Origin: Sphingomonas sp.
GTDB lineage: Bacteria > Pseudomonadota > Alphaproteobacteria > Sphingomonadales > Sphingomonadaceae
Length of the DNA: 64,000 bases
Assembly: GCF_017304615.1 (NCBI RefSeq)
Contig: NZ_JAFKLZ010000001.1
Location: 806,001 to 870,000, forward strand
Reading direction: 5' to 3'
Shown here piece after piece: positions 33,344 to 41,753 of this stretch (positions are counted from its first letter, which is position 1; each line of letters opens with the position of its first letter). The notes beneath the pieces were generated by a model. That model saw only the letters and a program-made list of their open reading frames with translations. It had not been told where the DNA came from and did no database searches. Both the position numbers and the translations under genes were made by a program.

Positions 33344-34434
33344 CGGCCATCGAGAAACTCCGCGACGTCCGCCAGATCGACCGAATGGTCGAGGAAGGTC
33401 CGGCCGATCCCGCGCGTCAGCAGGAAGGGCAGGGTGCCCGCGTCCATCTTCTTGTCGTGGCGCATGTGATCAACCAGCGCCGCGCCGCTCGCAATAATGC
33501 CCGCCGCCGCGACGCTATCGGGCAAGCCGACCGCACGCAGGTGGGCGGCAACGCGCTCCGCGTCTTGGCGGGGGCATAGTTCGCGCCGCGCCGAATAGGC
33601 GAAGGCCAGCGCCATTCCCGCCGCGACGGCTTCGCCGTGCAGCAACTTATCAGAGAATCCGGCCTCCGCCTCCAGCGCATGCCCGAACGTGTGGCCAAGG
33701 TTGAGCAACGCGCGCTTGCCGGTCGTTTCGCGCTCGTCCTCCGCCACGATTCGCGCTTTGGCGGCGACCGCGTGCGCGATGGCATGTTCGCGCGCCGCCG
33801 GATCGCCCGCCAGCAGCTTGGCGCCGTTCGCTTCGCACCATTCGAAGAAGGGAAAATCGTCGATCAGGCCGTATTTGACGACCTCGGCATAACCCGCCCG
33901 CTGCTCGCGCGCCGGTAGCGTGTCGAGCACGTCGGGGTCGATCAGGACCAAGACCGGTTGATGGAACGCGCCGATCAGGTTCTTACCCGCGCGCGTGTTG
34001 ATCGCGGTCTTGCCGCCGACCGAACTGTCGACCTGCGCGAGAAGCGTCGTCGGCACCTGCACGAAGCCGCAGCCGCGCTTGACGATCGAGCAGGCGAACC
34101 CGACCAGATCGCCGATCACGCCGCCACCCAGCGCCACGACATGGTCGCCGCGTTCCACACCGTGCGCGAGCAGGCGGTCGGCCAGCGCTTTCAAGTGTCC
34201 CCAGCTTTTGGTCGATTCACCCGCGGGCAGCACGATAGCCTCGCTTGCAATCCCCGCGGCGGCAAGCGTGCCCTCCAGTGCTACCAGATGCCGTGCAACG
34301 TTGGCGTCGGCGACGATCGCCATCGATCGCCCGCGTGCAAGCGGGGCGAGATGCTCGGCCGCTCGGCCGAGCAGTCCACGCTCGATCACTACATCGTAGC
34401 TGCGGTCGCCCAGCGCGACGGGCACGATCGTCAT
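33340..34434 (-). CDS. aroB: 3-dehydroquinate synthase
   Basis: 364 aa. Second step of the shikimate pathway, DAHP to 3-dehydroquinate, NAD+ and Zn2+ dependent. NAD-binding ALGGGVIGDLVGFA, substrate loop VPTTLLAQVDSSVGGKTAIN, and Zn-ligand His regions LNLGHTFGHALE and LHGEAVAAGMALA. Its start overlaps the aroK stop (ATGA), forming aroK-aroB. Confidence 0.96.
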   Translation of the reverse strand: MTIVPVALGDRSYDVVIERGLLGRAAEHLAPLARGRSMAIVADANVARHLVALEGTLAAAGIASEAIVLPAGESTKSWGHLKALADRLLAHGVERGDHVVALGGGVIGDLVGFACSIVKRGCGFVQVPTTLLAQVDSSVGGKTAINTRAGKNLIGAFHQPVLVLIDPDVLDTLPAREQRAGYAEVVKYGLIDDFPFFEWCEANGAKLLAGDPAAREHAIAHAVAAKARIVAEDERETTGKRALLNLGHTFGHALEAEAGFSDKLLHGEAVAAGMALAFAYSARRELCPRQDAERVAAHLRAVGLPDSVAAAGIIASGAALVDHMRHDKKMDAGTLPFLLTRGIGRTFLDHSVDLADVAEFLDGR

Positions 34435-34970
34435 GCTTCCAGAACTCTCATAATGGCGGCCACCGCCGATTCGTGGGGCGCCTGGTCGCTGGGGATGTGG
34501 ATCGGCGCTCGCGCATAGATGGGATTGCGCACCGCCGCCAGTTCGGTCAGCGCGACGACGGGGTCCCGGCCGCGCAGCAGTGGGCGGGTGTCGCGGCGGC
34601 CGACGCGTTCGGCAAGAACGTGGATCGGGGCGTCGAGCCAGATCGCGATCGCGTGATCGAGGATCAGCGCGCGCGTCTCATCGTTGATGAATGCCCCGCC
34701 ACCGGTCGCGATCACGCGCGGACTGCCGTCGATCAACCGCGCGATCACCCGCCGTTCGCCGTCGCGAAAATAGGGTTCGCCGAATTTCTCGAAGATTTCG
34801 CTGACGGTCATGCCGGCGGCGGCCTCGATTTCGTGGTCGGCATCGACGAACGGCACGCCGAGCCGCGCCGCCAGCCGCCGCCCGACGGTCGTCTTGCCCA
34901 CGCCCATAAGCCCGACGAGCACGATCGGCTTGCCAGTCCAGCTTGCGGAAGAAGGTGCGCTTTGCAACAT
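34431..34970 (-). CDS. aroK: Shikimate kinase
   Basis: 179 aa from the ATG at 34970. Phosphorylates shikimate at O3. P-loop GLMGVGKTTVGRRLA, shikimate-binding DADHEIE, GEPYFRDGERR and ATGGGAF, and the lid region RRDTRPLL. Longer in-frame starts would overlap the divergent small gene and lack family similarity. Coupled to aroB. Confidence 0.95.
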   Translation of the reverse strand: MLQSAPSSASWTGKPIVLVGLMGVGKTTVGRRLAARLGVPFVDADHEIEAAAGMTVSEIFEKFGEPYFRDGERRVIARLIDGSPRVIATGGGAFINDETRALILDHAIAIWLDAPIHVLAERVGRRDTRPLLRGRDPVVALTELAAVRNPIYARAPIHIPSDQAPHESAVAAIMRVLEA

Positions 34971-35057
34971 GACGTTGGCGCTATACAGCGCACCCAGCGC
35001 CCGGGCACAAGCTATCGCCGGGGCGCGTTGATCGTATCGAATGAGAGTATGTATCGC

Positions 35058-35195
35058 ATGTCGCGGATGATGATGGTGCTGATCGGGGTCGTGGTGTTGT
35101 TGGTCGGAGGAACGATCCTTCTGTCGACGCGCGCGCACGATAAGCAACCGACGCGCATTGAAAAGGCCGTGTCGCTTGGCAACCTCGCGGGTTAA
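35058..35195 (+). CDS. 45-aa single-span membrane protein, unknown
   Basis: MSRMMMVLIGVVVLLVGGTI is one N-terminal membrane span; a short basic-polar tail follows (RAHDKQPTRIEKAV). An alternative ATG lies at 35049. The stop overlaps the start region of the next gene by about 20 bp, which argues for a true coupled gene. It opens the run to xerD and accA. Function unknown. Confidence 0.6.
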   Translation: MSRMMMVLIGVVVLLVGGTILLSTRAHDKQPTRIEKAVSLGNLAG

Positions 35196-36984
35196 GCTCG
35201 GCCTCTCCGCTGTCGCGCTGCTCGCCGTCGGCGGGGCGGCGATCGCGCAGCAGAAGCCCGAATCGATCCTGCCGCCGGGGTTCGATCAACCGCCGGCTGC
35301 CGCGCCGCGGCCAGCGCCCACCCGCGCCGCGCCCGCGCCCGTCGCGCCTTCGACATCCGCCGCTGCTCCGGTAACGGCTCCCGCCGGTGCGCCAACCGTC
35401 GCAGGGGTTCCCGGCGCGCCGCCGCCCGTCGCCACGCCCACTCCAGCCGCTGTTCCGACCGATCCGGTCACGGGCCTGCCGATCGGTCCGGCGTTCGGTT
35501 CGGTGCATTATTCCCTGCCCGATGCGTCACGACGGTCACTCGGTCTTATCGGGATTCAGCCTGCCGATGGCGTCATCAATCCAGCCGCATTCGGCAACGC
35601 TGACGGGCGCTATATCGAGGCGTTGATGCGCCGCACGCGCGCGCCAATCGCGTCGCGCTGGGTGTCGATCGCGCTCCGGCGGCTGCTCGCCCAGCCGCTG
35701 GCGACGCCGCGCAACGTCAACGGGGCGGATTTTGCGGCGGAACGCGCGTTCCTACTCCTGCGCATGGGCGAATCGGTGATCGGCCGCGCCATCGTCCAGT
35801 CGGTCGACCCGGACAATTACACGCCGAAACTCTATCAGGTTGCGATGCAAGCGGCACTGGCCACCGGCGATGTCGGCGCGATGTGCCCGTTGGCAGCCAG
35901 TGCGGTGAAGGTATCGGACGAGCCAGCATGGGTGCTGGGTCGCGCAATGTGCGCCAGCCTTTCGTCCTCGCCCAGCCAGGCTAAACCTTTGATGCAGCAG
36001 GCGTCGCGCGTCGCGACGGGCATCGACCTGCTCCTTGCGCAAAAGGTCGCGGGGCAGGGGGCGAACCGCCAGGACGTGACGATCGAATGGGGGAGTGTTG
36101 CCGGCCTCAATAGCTGGCGTTACGGCCTCGCAATCGCCGCCGGGGAAGATATTCCCGACTCGCTGTTCGCGGGAACCGGCCCGCAGATGCGATACTGGCA
36201 AGCGCTGTCGCCGCGGCTGACGCCCGCCAAGCGCGCGCCGTTTGCCGATCTGGCGGCGGCGCAGGGAGTGCTGTCCGCTGCGGCTCTTGTCGATCTTTAC
36301 GGCCTGGTAGATGCCAGTGACGACACCAACACGCCCGCCAATGCCGTCGCGAAGGATCTGGCGAACGCCTATGCGGCGTCGAACCGCGACGGGCGGCTCG
36401 ATGCGATCCGGCAGTTGTGGAAAGGCGCCGATGCTGGTGAGCCGTCTCATTACGGTCGGCTCGTGCTGACTGCTCGCGCCGTCGCGCGCATTCCCGTCGC
36501 GGCATCGACCGACGGCAGTGACGACCTGATCGCTTCGATGCTCAGCGCGGGGATGGATGGATCGGCGCTGCGTTGGCGGGGCACGGTCGCGCGGGGCAGC
36601 ATTGGTTGGGCGTTGATCGCGTTGTCCGATCCGAACCGCACGACCAAATACGCCGCGGGGGATGTCGAGGCATTTTCGGCGAGCCCGGGAAAACAGAAGA
36701 TGTTCGCCGCAGGCCTTGCCGGGCTAGGGCGCATCGATGCAAGCGCGGCGCAGAGCAGTGGTGTCGATGTCGCTGGCGCGAACAGCTGGACGCGCGCGAT
36801 CGACCGCGCGGCTGCCGAAGGACGTCCCGGCGAGGTGCTAGTGCTGAGCGCGGTTGGTATGCAGACCACCGACTGGCGCAGCGTGTCGCCACAGGCAGTG
36901 TACCATATCGTCAATGCGTTGCGCGTGGTCGGATTGGAAGGCTGGGCGCGGATGGTCGCGGCGGAAGCCGTGACTCGGGTGTGA
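35176..36984 (+). CDS. Exported 602-aa helical protein, unknown
   Basis: Start most likely the TTG at 35176; another TTG is at 35158. A signal peptide (VKLGLSAVALLAVGGAAIAQ) is followed by a Pro/Ala-rich, probably disordered stretch (mature residues 10-90), then about 480 residues of Ala-rich helices that look like degenerate helical repeats. No family recognised. Overlaps xerD by 4 bases (GTGA), so expression is tied to the recombinase. A periplasmic scaffold or division-linked role is conceivable but unproven. Confidence 0.65.
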   Translation: MATSRVKLGLSAVALLAVGGAAIAQQKPESILPPGFDQPPAAAPRPAPTRAAPAPVAPSTSAAAPVTAPAGAPTVAGVPGAPPPVATPTPAAVPTDPVTGLPIGPAFGSVHYSLPDASRRSLGLIGIQPADGVINPAAFGNADGRYIEALMRRTRAPIASRWVSIALRRLLAQPLATPRNVNGADFAAERAFLLLRMGESVIGRAIVQSVDPDNYTPKLYQVAMQAALATGDVGAMCPLAASAVKVSDEPAWVLGRAMCASLSSSPSQAKPLMQQASRVATGIDLLLAQKVAGQGANRQDVTIEWGSVAGLNSWRYGLAIAAGEDIPDSLFAGTGPQMRYWQALSPRLTPAKRAPFADLAAAQGVLSAAALVDLYGLVDASDDTNTPANAVAKDLANAYAASNRDGRLDAIRQLWKGADAGEPSHYGRLVLTARAVARIPVAASTDGSDDLIASMLSAGMDGSALRWRGTVARGSIGWALIALSDPNRTTKYAAGDVEAFSASPGKQKMFAAGLAGLGRIDASAAQSSGVDVAGANSWTRAIDRAAAEGRPGEVLVLSAVGMQTTDWRSVSPQAVYHIVNALRVVGLEGWARMVAAEAVTRV

Positions 36985-37895
36985 CCGGCCAGACACCGCT
37001 AGGCGACCTCGCGCTGATCGAGCGCTTTCTCGAAATGCTGGCCGCCGAAGCGGGCGCGGCGAAAAACACGCTTGCCGCTTATGCCAGCGACTTGCGGCTG
37101 GCGTCCGACGCGCTGGGCGGCATGCTGGCGACGGCCACGCCCGCGGCGCTGGCCGGACTCGGCGACGGCTGGGCGGACCTGTCGCGCGCCACCGTCGCGC
37201 GCAAGTCGGCAGCGCTACGACGCTTCTTCGCGTTCCTTGCCGACGAGGGCCATCGCGCCGATGATCCGGGCGCAGCGTTGCCAAAGCCCGGCGCGCGCAG
37301 AGCGCTGCCCAAGGTACTGAGCCATTGCGACGTCGATCGCCTGTTCGCCACGATCACCGAGCGGCAGGCGCGCGTGCCGCCCGATCCCAACGACCTGCGG
37401 CTCGCGGCGTTGGTCGAACTGCTCTACGGCTCAGGGCTGCGCGCGACCGAGCTCGTCTCGTTGCCGCGCAACGCAATCCAGCCCGACCGGCCTTACATCA
37501 TCCTGAAGGGCAAGGGCGGGCGCGAGCGGCTGGCGCCGATTTCCGACCGCGCGCGAGCGGCGGTGGCGGTGTGGCGGGAGCAGGTCGCCACCGACCGGCC
37601 ATGGCTGTTTCCCTCCGGCAGGACGCATCTGTCGCGCGTGCGTTTATACCAGCTCATCAAGGGTCTCTCCGCCGAGGCGGGAGTGCCGCCCGACCGCGTC
37701 AGTCCGCACGTCCTGCGCCACGCCTTCGCGACGCACCTGTTGGAAGGCGGCGCCGATCTCCGTGCGCTCCAGGCAATGCTCGGTCATGCGGACATCGCGA
37801 CCACCGAAATCTACACGCATGTGGACAGTAAGCGGCTGGTCGAACTGGTCAACACGCGCCACCCGCTCGTTGACGAGGCCAAGCGGCGAGCCTAA
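36981..37895 (+). CDS. xerD: Tyrosine recombinase XerD (or XerC)
   Basis: 304 aa from a GTG at 36981. SAM-like N-terminal core-binding domain and a catalytic domain with the R-H-R-H/Y residues: GSGLRATELVSL, HVLRHAFATHLLEGG, MLGHADIATTEIYTHV. Resolves chromosome dimers at dif with FtsK. XerD rather than XerC is preferred because of the accA neighbour, but the sequence alone does not settle it. Confidence 0.88.
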   Translation: MTGQTPLGDLALIERFLEMLAAEAGAAKNTLAAYASDLRLASDALGGMLATATPAALAGLGDGWADLSRATVARKSAALRRFFAFLADEGHRADDPGAALPKPGARRALPKVLSHCDVDRLFATITERQARVPPDPNDLRLAALVELLYGSGLRATELVSLPRNAIQPDRPYIILKGKGGRERLAPISDRARAAVAVWREQVATDRPWLFPSGRTHLSRVRLYQLIKGLSAEAGVPPDRVSPHVLRHAFATHLLEGGADLRALQAMLGHADIATTEIYTHVDSKRLVELVNTRHPLVDEAKRRA

Positions 37896-37904
37896 CGCCC
37901 GCCG

Positions 37905-38852
37905 ATGCCAACCTTTCTGGATTTCGAGAAGGCGATCGCCGATCTGCAGGAGCGGATCGACGAGCTTCGCGACACCGCCGCCGACGGCGCGATCAATATC
38001 GACGCCGAGGTCGGGCGGTTGCAGGCCAAGTCCGACGCGTTGCTCAAATCGACCTATGCCAGGCTGACACCGTGGCAGAAGACCCAGGTGGCGCGGCATC
38101 CCGATCGGCCGCACTTCAAGAACTATGTCGCGGGACTCTTCGAACAGTTCATGCCGCTGGCGGGTGATCGCGCCTTCGCCGACGATCAGGCGATCCTGGG
38201 CGGCTTCGCGACGTTCCGCGGCAAGCGCGTGATGGTGATCGGCCACGAAAAGGGCGACGATACCGCGACCCGGCTCAAGCACAATTTCGGGATGGGCAAG
38301 CCGGAGGGCTATCGCAAGGCGATCCGCTTGATGGAACTCGCAGACCGTTTCGGGCTGCCGGTGATGACGCTGGTTGATACGTCAGGCGCGTTTCCAGGCG
38401 TCCAGGCCGAGGAGCGCGGCCAAGCCGAGGCCATCGCGCGTTCGACCGAGGCATGCCTGAAGCTTAAGGTGCCGATGATCGCGGCGGTGGTCGGCGAAGG
38501 CGGCTCGGGCGGCGCGATCGCGCTTGCGGCAGGTAATCGCGTGCTGATGTTCGAGCACGCCGTCTATTCGGTGATCTCGCCGGAGGGCAGCGCGTCGATC
38601 CTGTGGCGCACCGCGGACAAGGCAGCCGAGGCGGCGGACGCGATGAAGATCACCGCGCAGGACCTAAAAGGACTGGGTGTCATCGATACGATCGTCGGCG
38701 AGCCGCTGGGTGGTGCACATCGTGATCCTGATGCGGCGATCTCTTCGCTCGGCGATGCAATGGAGGGTGCGCTGGCTGGCTTGCACAACATGTCGCCGGA
38801 CCAGTTGAAGAAGGATCGTCGCGATAAGTTTTTGGCGATGGGGCGGCTATAG
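37905..38852 (+). CDS. accA: Acetyl-CoA carboxylase carboxyltransferase subunit alpha
   Basis: 315 aa. With AccD forms malonyl-CoA for fatty-acid synthesis. Start MPTFLDFEKAIADLQERI; crotonase-fold motifs VDTSGAFPGVQAEERGQAEA, VVGEGGSGGAIALAAGN and SPEGSASILWR are all family marks. Nine bp after xerD. Confidence 0.96.
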   Translation: MPTFLDFEKAIADLQERIDELRDTAADGAINIDAEVGRLQAKSDALLKSTYARLTPWQKTQVARHPDRPHFKNYVAGLFEQFMPLAGDRAFADDQAILGGFATFRGKRVMVIGHEKGDDTATRLKHNFGMGKPEGYRKAIRLMELADRFGLPVMTLVDTSGAFPGVQAEERGQAEAIARSTEACLKLKVPMIAAVVGEGGSGGAIALAAGNRVLMFEHAVYSVISPEGSASILWRTADKAAEAADAMKITAQDLKGLGVIDTIVGEPLGGAHRDPDAAISSLGDAMEGALAGLHNMSPDQLKKDRRDKFLAMGRL

Positions 38853-38871
38853 CCTTCGCGAAACGAAAAAA

Positions 38872-38901
38872 GGGGCGGCGGAACCGAAGTTCCGCCGCCC
38901 C
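38872..38901 (-). terminator. Strong hairpin terminator between accA and the Flp gene
   Basis: Perfect 13-bp stem (GGGGCGGCGGAAC and complement) with a CGAA tetraloop. A T-run follows on the minus strand, so it ends the pilin gene; with the weaker TCTTTC on the plus strand it may also stop accA transcripts. Confidence 0.85.
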
Positions 38902-38926
38902 TCTTTCAGACTGTAAGCGTTGGAGC

Positions 38927-39094
38927 TTACGAAGCCTTCATGTTCGACGACACGTTCGTGAACGTGGTCTTCAGCTGGTTGCCCAGGCCCTGCATCGCGG
39001 CAATCGCAGCGACGGCGATGAGTGCGGCGATCAGGCCGTACTCGATGGCGGTGGCACCCTTCTTGTTCGTGAAAATCTTGCGAATGGTCTTCAT
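38927..39094 (-). CDS. Flp-family type IVb pilin
   Basis: 55 aa. Prepilin pattern KKGATAIEYGLIAALIAVAA: Gly at the cleavage site, Glu +5 and Tyr +6, as the TadV/CpaA peptidase requires. The remainder is a hydrophobic helix and a short polar end. Flp pilins build Tad adhesion pili. No tad/cpa genes are nearby, so assembly genes must be elsewhere. Confidence 0.9.
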   Translation of the reverse strand: MKTIRKIFTNKKGATAIEYGLIAALIAVAAIAAMQGLGNQLKTTFTNVSSNMKAS

Positions 39095-39229
39095 TTCCGG
39101 TCTCCAAAAGACGAATACACTTCAGTCACCCGGCTGGACCAGGAATGCCCCCGAACCAGCAATGCGAATCACTAGGCCTGTCGGGTTGATAAAATCTTAA
39201 AGCGAGGAAACGCCCCGTCGGTCGGAGGC

Positions 39230-39403
39230 TTAGTGAGCCGACTGCACCTTGGTGGAAACGTTGTTCCACATATCGATGGTGGCGCCCGCGGTCAGTTGCA
39301 GCGCGCCGAACATGGTCAGCACGACCAGGGCGAGGATCAGGCCGTACTCGACGGCAGTCGCACCTTTACGGCTCTCGGCCAGCAGGCGAAGCAAGTGAAT
39401 CAT
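39230..39403 (-). CDS. Flp-family type IVb pilin, second copy
   Basis: 57 aa from the ATG at 39403 (MIHLLRLLAESRKGATAVEY). Same cleavage pattern, Gly-ATAVEYGLILAL, with a different C-terminal end (TIDMWNNVSTKVQSAH). It is 135 bp upstream of the other pilin gene on the same strand. It differs enough to be a specialised or minor pilin rather than a recent copy. Confidence 0.87.
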   Translation of the reverse strand: MIHLLRLLAESRKGATAVEYGLILALVVLTMFGALQLTAGATIDMWNNVSTKVQSAH

Positions 39404-39493
39404 CGCTATTTGCCGCGAACGGCTCCCCAATCTGGGTTAAGCGTAAGTTACACCGGTTAACGAAATACCAACGTGGCGAAAGGTTATGGCCAG

Positions 39494-39883
39494 ATGCTGA
39501 TAGTGGTCGCCGCTGCACTGACCGATGGTGAGGGATGCGTGCTGATGGCGCGGCGGCCTGCGGGGAAGCAGCATGCCGGGCTATGGGAGTTCCCGGGCGG
39601 CAAGGTGGAGCCCGGTGAGAAGCCGGCAGCGGCGCTGGCGCGCGAATTGCGCGAGGAATTGGCGATAGAAGTGGAGCGGTCAGCACTTGTGCCCGTCGCG
39701 TTCAGCGAGTCGGCTAGCCATCGGCATCTCGTTCTCCTGCTCTATCGTTGCCGCTCGTGGCGCGGCGAGCCGCAGCCGCTCGATGCGGCGGAAATCCGGT
39801 GGGTGGCGGTCGACCGGCTGACGGAGCTCGATATGCCGCCCGCTGATCGGCCCCTGGCCAAGGCGCTAGCGGCCGAGCGCTGA
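39494..39883 (+). CDS. mutT: NUDIX hydrolase, MutT-type 8-oxo-dGTP diphosphatase
   Basis: 129 aa from the ATG at 39494, with AAAGG 10 bases upstream; a GTG at 39473 is possible. Complete Nudix box in GGKVEPGEKPAAALARELRE followed by ELAIEV, after WEFPGG, which is typical of MutT. Removes oxidised dGTP from the nucleotide pool. 3' end overlaps the convergent methyltransferase gene by 18 bp. Confidence 0.88.
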   Translation: MLIVVAAALTDGEGCVLMARRPAGKQHAGLWEFPGGKVEPGEKPAAALARELREELAIEVERSALVPVAFSESASHRHLVLLLYRCRSWRGEPQPLDAAEIRWVAVDRLTELDMPPADRPLAKALAAER

Positions 39884-40696
39884 GGCGAGCGACGCGGTCG
39901 CGCTGCCGCGTCGCGCCGGTTTGGGCTGGTCGGGCGAGGGCGCCCAGCCGGTCAGGAAGATGAGCTCAAAGCGTTCCGCGACGCGCCCATCGGGATCGGC
40001 GCGGTCGGCAAAGGCCTGCGTCGCGGCGCCCAGGACAGCGCGCGTCAGCGGTACCCGGTCGCGCAGGAGGTTGCTTGCCGCCATCCCGCGCAGGTCGGCT
40101 ATCAAGCGGAACAGGTCGGGGTATCGGACGCTCAGCGTCTCGCCATCGGCGACCGGCAACGCAAATCCCGCACGGACGAGCAAGTCCCCCGCCGACCGCA
40201 CGTCTATCATCGGGTGGAAGCGGGCCACGGGGCGATCGGCTTCGGTCTCACGGAATGCGGCGCGGGCTTGGACGAGCGATTGTCCACCGACGAACGCCCC
40301 CAAAAACAGCCCGTCAGGCCGCAACGCGCGGCGGATCTGCGCCAACGCGCCGGGCACGTCGTTGACGCTGTCGAGCACGCCCGCCGACACGATCAGATCG
40401 AAGCTGGCGGGTTCGAATGGCAGTCCGTCTTCGTCCGTCTGGATGCCGCCAGCCTGTTCGGCGAACACCGCGCCAGCATCTATGCGCGTCACGCTCGCGC
40501 CGGGTGGCGGCACGAACGAGCCGTCGAAACAGCCAAGATCGAGCACGTCGCGGAACTCGCGCTTCACACTGGCCAGCCGTTCCGCGATCCCGTCGAGCAT
40601 CGCCGCACGTAGGAAATCGTGCGCGGCATAGTTCGGCGCGGCGCGGTCGCGGCGGCGGCGGCGAGCGATACGGTCGAAGATTTCGGGAGAATCCAT
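39866..40696 (-). CDS. SAM-dependent methyltransferase-fold protein (NDUFAF5/BioC-like)
   Basis: 276 aa. Starts MDSPEIFDRIARRRRRDRAA; a class I Rossmann core with VLDLGCFDGSF and FDLIVSAGVLDSVND. The overall plan (basic start, PDGLFLGAFVGGQSL, then YPDLFRLIADLRGMAASN) fits the alphaproteobacterial relatives of mitochondrial NDUFAF5, a complex I assembly factor. True activity is not shown. Divergent from comF, 44 bp apart. Confidence 0.83.
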   Translation of the reverse strand: MDSPEIFDRIARRRRRDRAAPNYAAHDFLRAAMLDGIAERLASVKREFRDVLDLGCFDGSFVPPPGASVTRIDAGAVFAEQAGGIQTDEDGLPFEPASFDLIVSAGVLDSVNDVPGALAQIRRALRPDGLFLGAFVGGQSLVQARAAFRETEADRPVARFHPMIDVRSAGDLLVRAGFALPVADGETLSVRYPDLFRLIADLRGMAASNLLRDRVPLTRAVLGAATQAFADRADPDGRVAERFELIFLTGWAPSPDQPKPARRGSATASLASALGR

Positions 40697-40740
40697 CGCG
40701 GCGCGCTTGTGCCGTCCGCGCAGCGGCGCGACAAGGCCGC

Positions 40741-41463
40741 ATGGGGGTTCGCGACGTTCTCGGCGATATGCTCGCGCTTGCGCTGCCGCCGCGATGCCCG
40801 GGATGCGGCGCGGTGGTGCGCGGCGACCATCGCTTCTGCGCCGATTGCTGGGGTTCTCTCGATTTCATCGGGCCGCCCTGGTGCGCCACCTGTAACGCAC
40901 CGTTCGCGATCGATCGGGGAGAAGGCGCGCAATGCGCATCGTGTCTAGAGACACCGCCGCGTCATGCCGGCGTACGGGCGGCGGTCGCTTATGGACCGGT
41001 CGCGCGGACGCTTGCGCTTCGGCTAAAATATGGCGGGCGGCTGGCGTTTGCGACCACCGCGGCGCAGCTGATGGCGCGGCACATGCCGCCTGACGCCGAT
41101 CTGCTGGTGCCCGTGCCGCTGCATCGGTGGCGGCTGTGGGGCAGAGGGTTCAACCAGGCCGCGTTGATCGCCGCTGCGCTGTCGCGATCCTCCGGCGTGG
41201 CGCATGATCCGCTGGCGCTGCGGCGAGCAAAGCGAACCCCGGCGCTGCGCGGGATGAACCCCAGCCAGCGCCGCGCAGCCGTGCGCGCCGCCTTTGCGGT
41301 CGCCGCGCCGGGGCGATTGAAAGGGCGGCATGTCGTTCTGGTCGACGACGTTCATACCAGTGGGGCCACCGCGGACGCTTGCACCCGCGCATCGCTGAAG
41401 GCTGGGGCTGCAAAGGTAACCGTTTTGTGCTGGGCGCGTGTCGTTACGGAAGCGCTCGATTGA
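40741..41463 (+). CDS. comF: ComF-family phosphoribosyltransferase-like protein
   Basis: 240 aa. N-terminal zinc-finger Cys pairs (CPGCGAVV, CADCW, CATCN, CASC) and a C-terminal PRPP-binding loop VLVDDVHTSGATADACT. ComF proteins support DNA uptake in naturally competent bacteria; many others keep it without proven uptake. No other com genes are nearby. Confidence 0.9.
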   Translation: MGVRDVLGDMLALALPPRCPGCGAVVRGDHRFCADCWGSLDFIGPPWCATCNAPFAIDRGEGAQCASCLETPPRHAGVRAAVAYGPVARTLALRLKYGGRLAFATTAAQLMARHMPPDADLLVPVPLHRWRLWGRGFNQAALIAAALSRSSGVAHDPLALRRAKRTPALRGMNPSQRRAAVRAAFAVAAPGRLKGRHVVLVDDVHTSGATADACTRASLKAGAAKVTVLCWARVVTEALD

Positions 41464-41495
41464 CAAGCCGACCCACGCTCTCCACCTTTTCGGCC

Positions 41496-41753
41496 ATGGC
41501 GAATGTCGAAATCTATACCAAAGCCTGGTGCCCATATTGCGTGCGGGCGATGAAATTGCTCGCGTCGAAGGGCGTCGAGCCGGTCGAATATGACGTGACG
41601 ATGGGTGGCCCCAAAAAGGCCGAGATGGTCGAACGCTCCGGCGGGCGTATGACCATGCCCCAGGTGTTCATCGACGGGAAGCATATCGGCGGATCGGACG
41701 ACCTGGCCGCGCTCGACGCGAGCGGAGGGCTCGATCCGCTCCTTGCGGCATGA
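41496..41753 (+). CDS. grxC: Glutaredoxin 3 (GrxC-type)
   Basis: 85 aa, dithiol glutaredoxin. Active site WCPYCVRA, the cis-Pro TMPQVFIDG and GGSDDLAALD at the end, which binds glutathione. Start MANVEIYTK is canonical. First of a tightly coupled set with the nitrilase and DUF1178 genes (4-bp overlaps). Confidence 0.95.
   Translation: MANVEIYTKAWCPYCVRAMKLLASKGVEPVEYDVTMGGPKKAEMVERSGGRMTMPQVFIDGKHIGGSDDLAALDASGGLDPLLAA

Noticed and set aside
36981-37895. Tyrosine recombinase as a phage or island integrase
   Set aside because: Length, domain plan and linkage to accA fit chromosomal XerC/XerD, and no island boundary is seen.
39095-39229. Possible extra small gene between the two pilin genes
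   Set aside because: No frame with a start, ribosome site and pilin-like or other sensible product; it looks like the promoter region of the downstream pilin.
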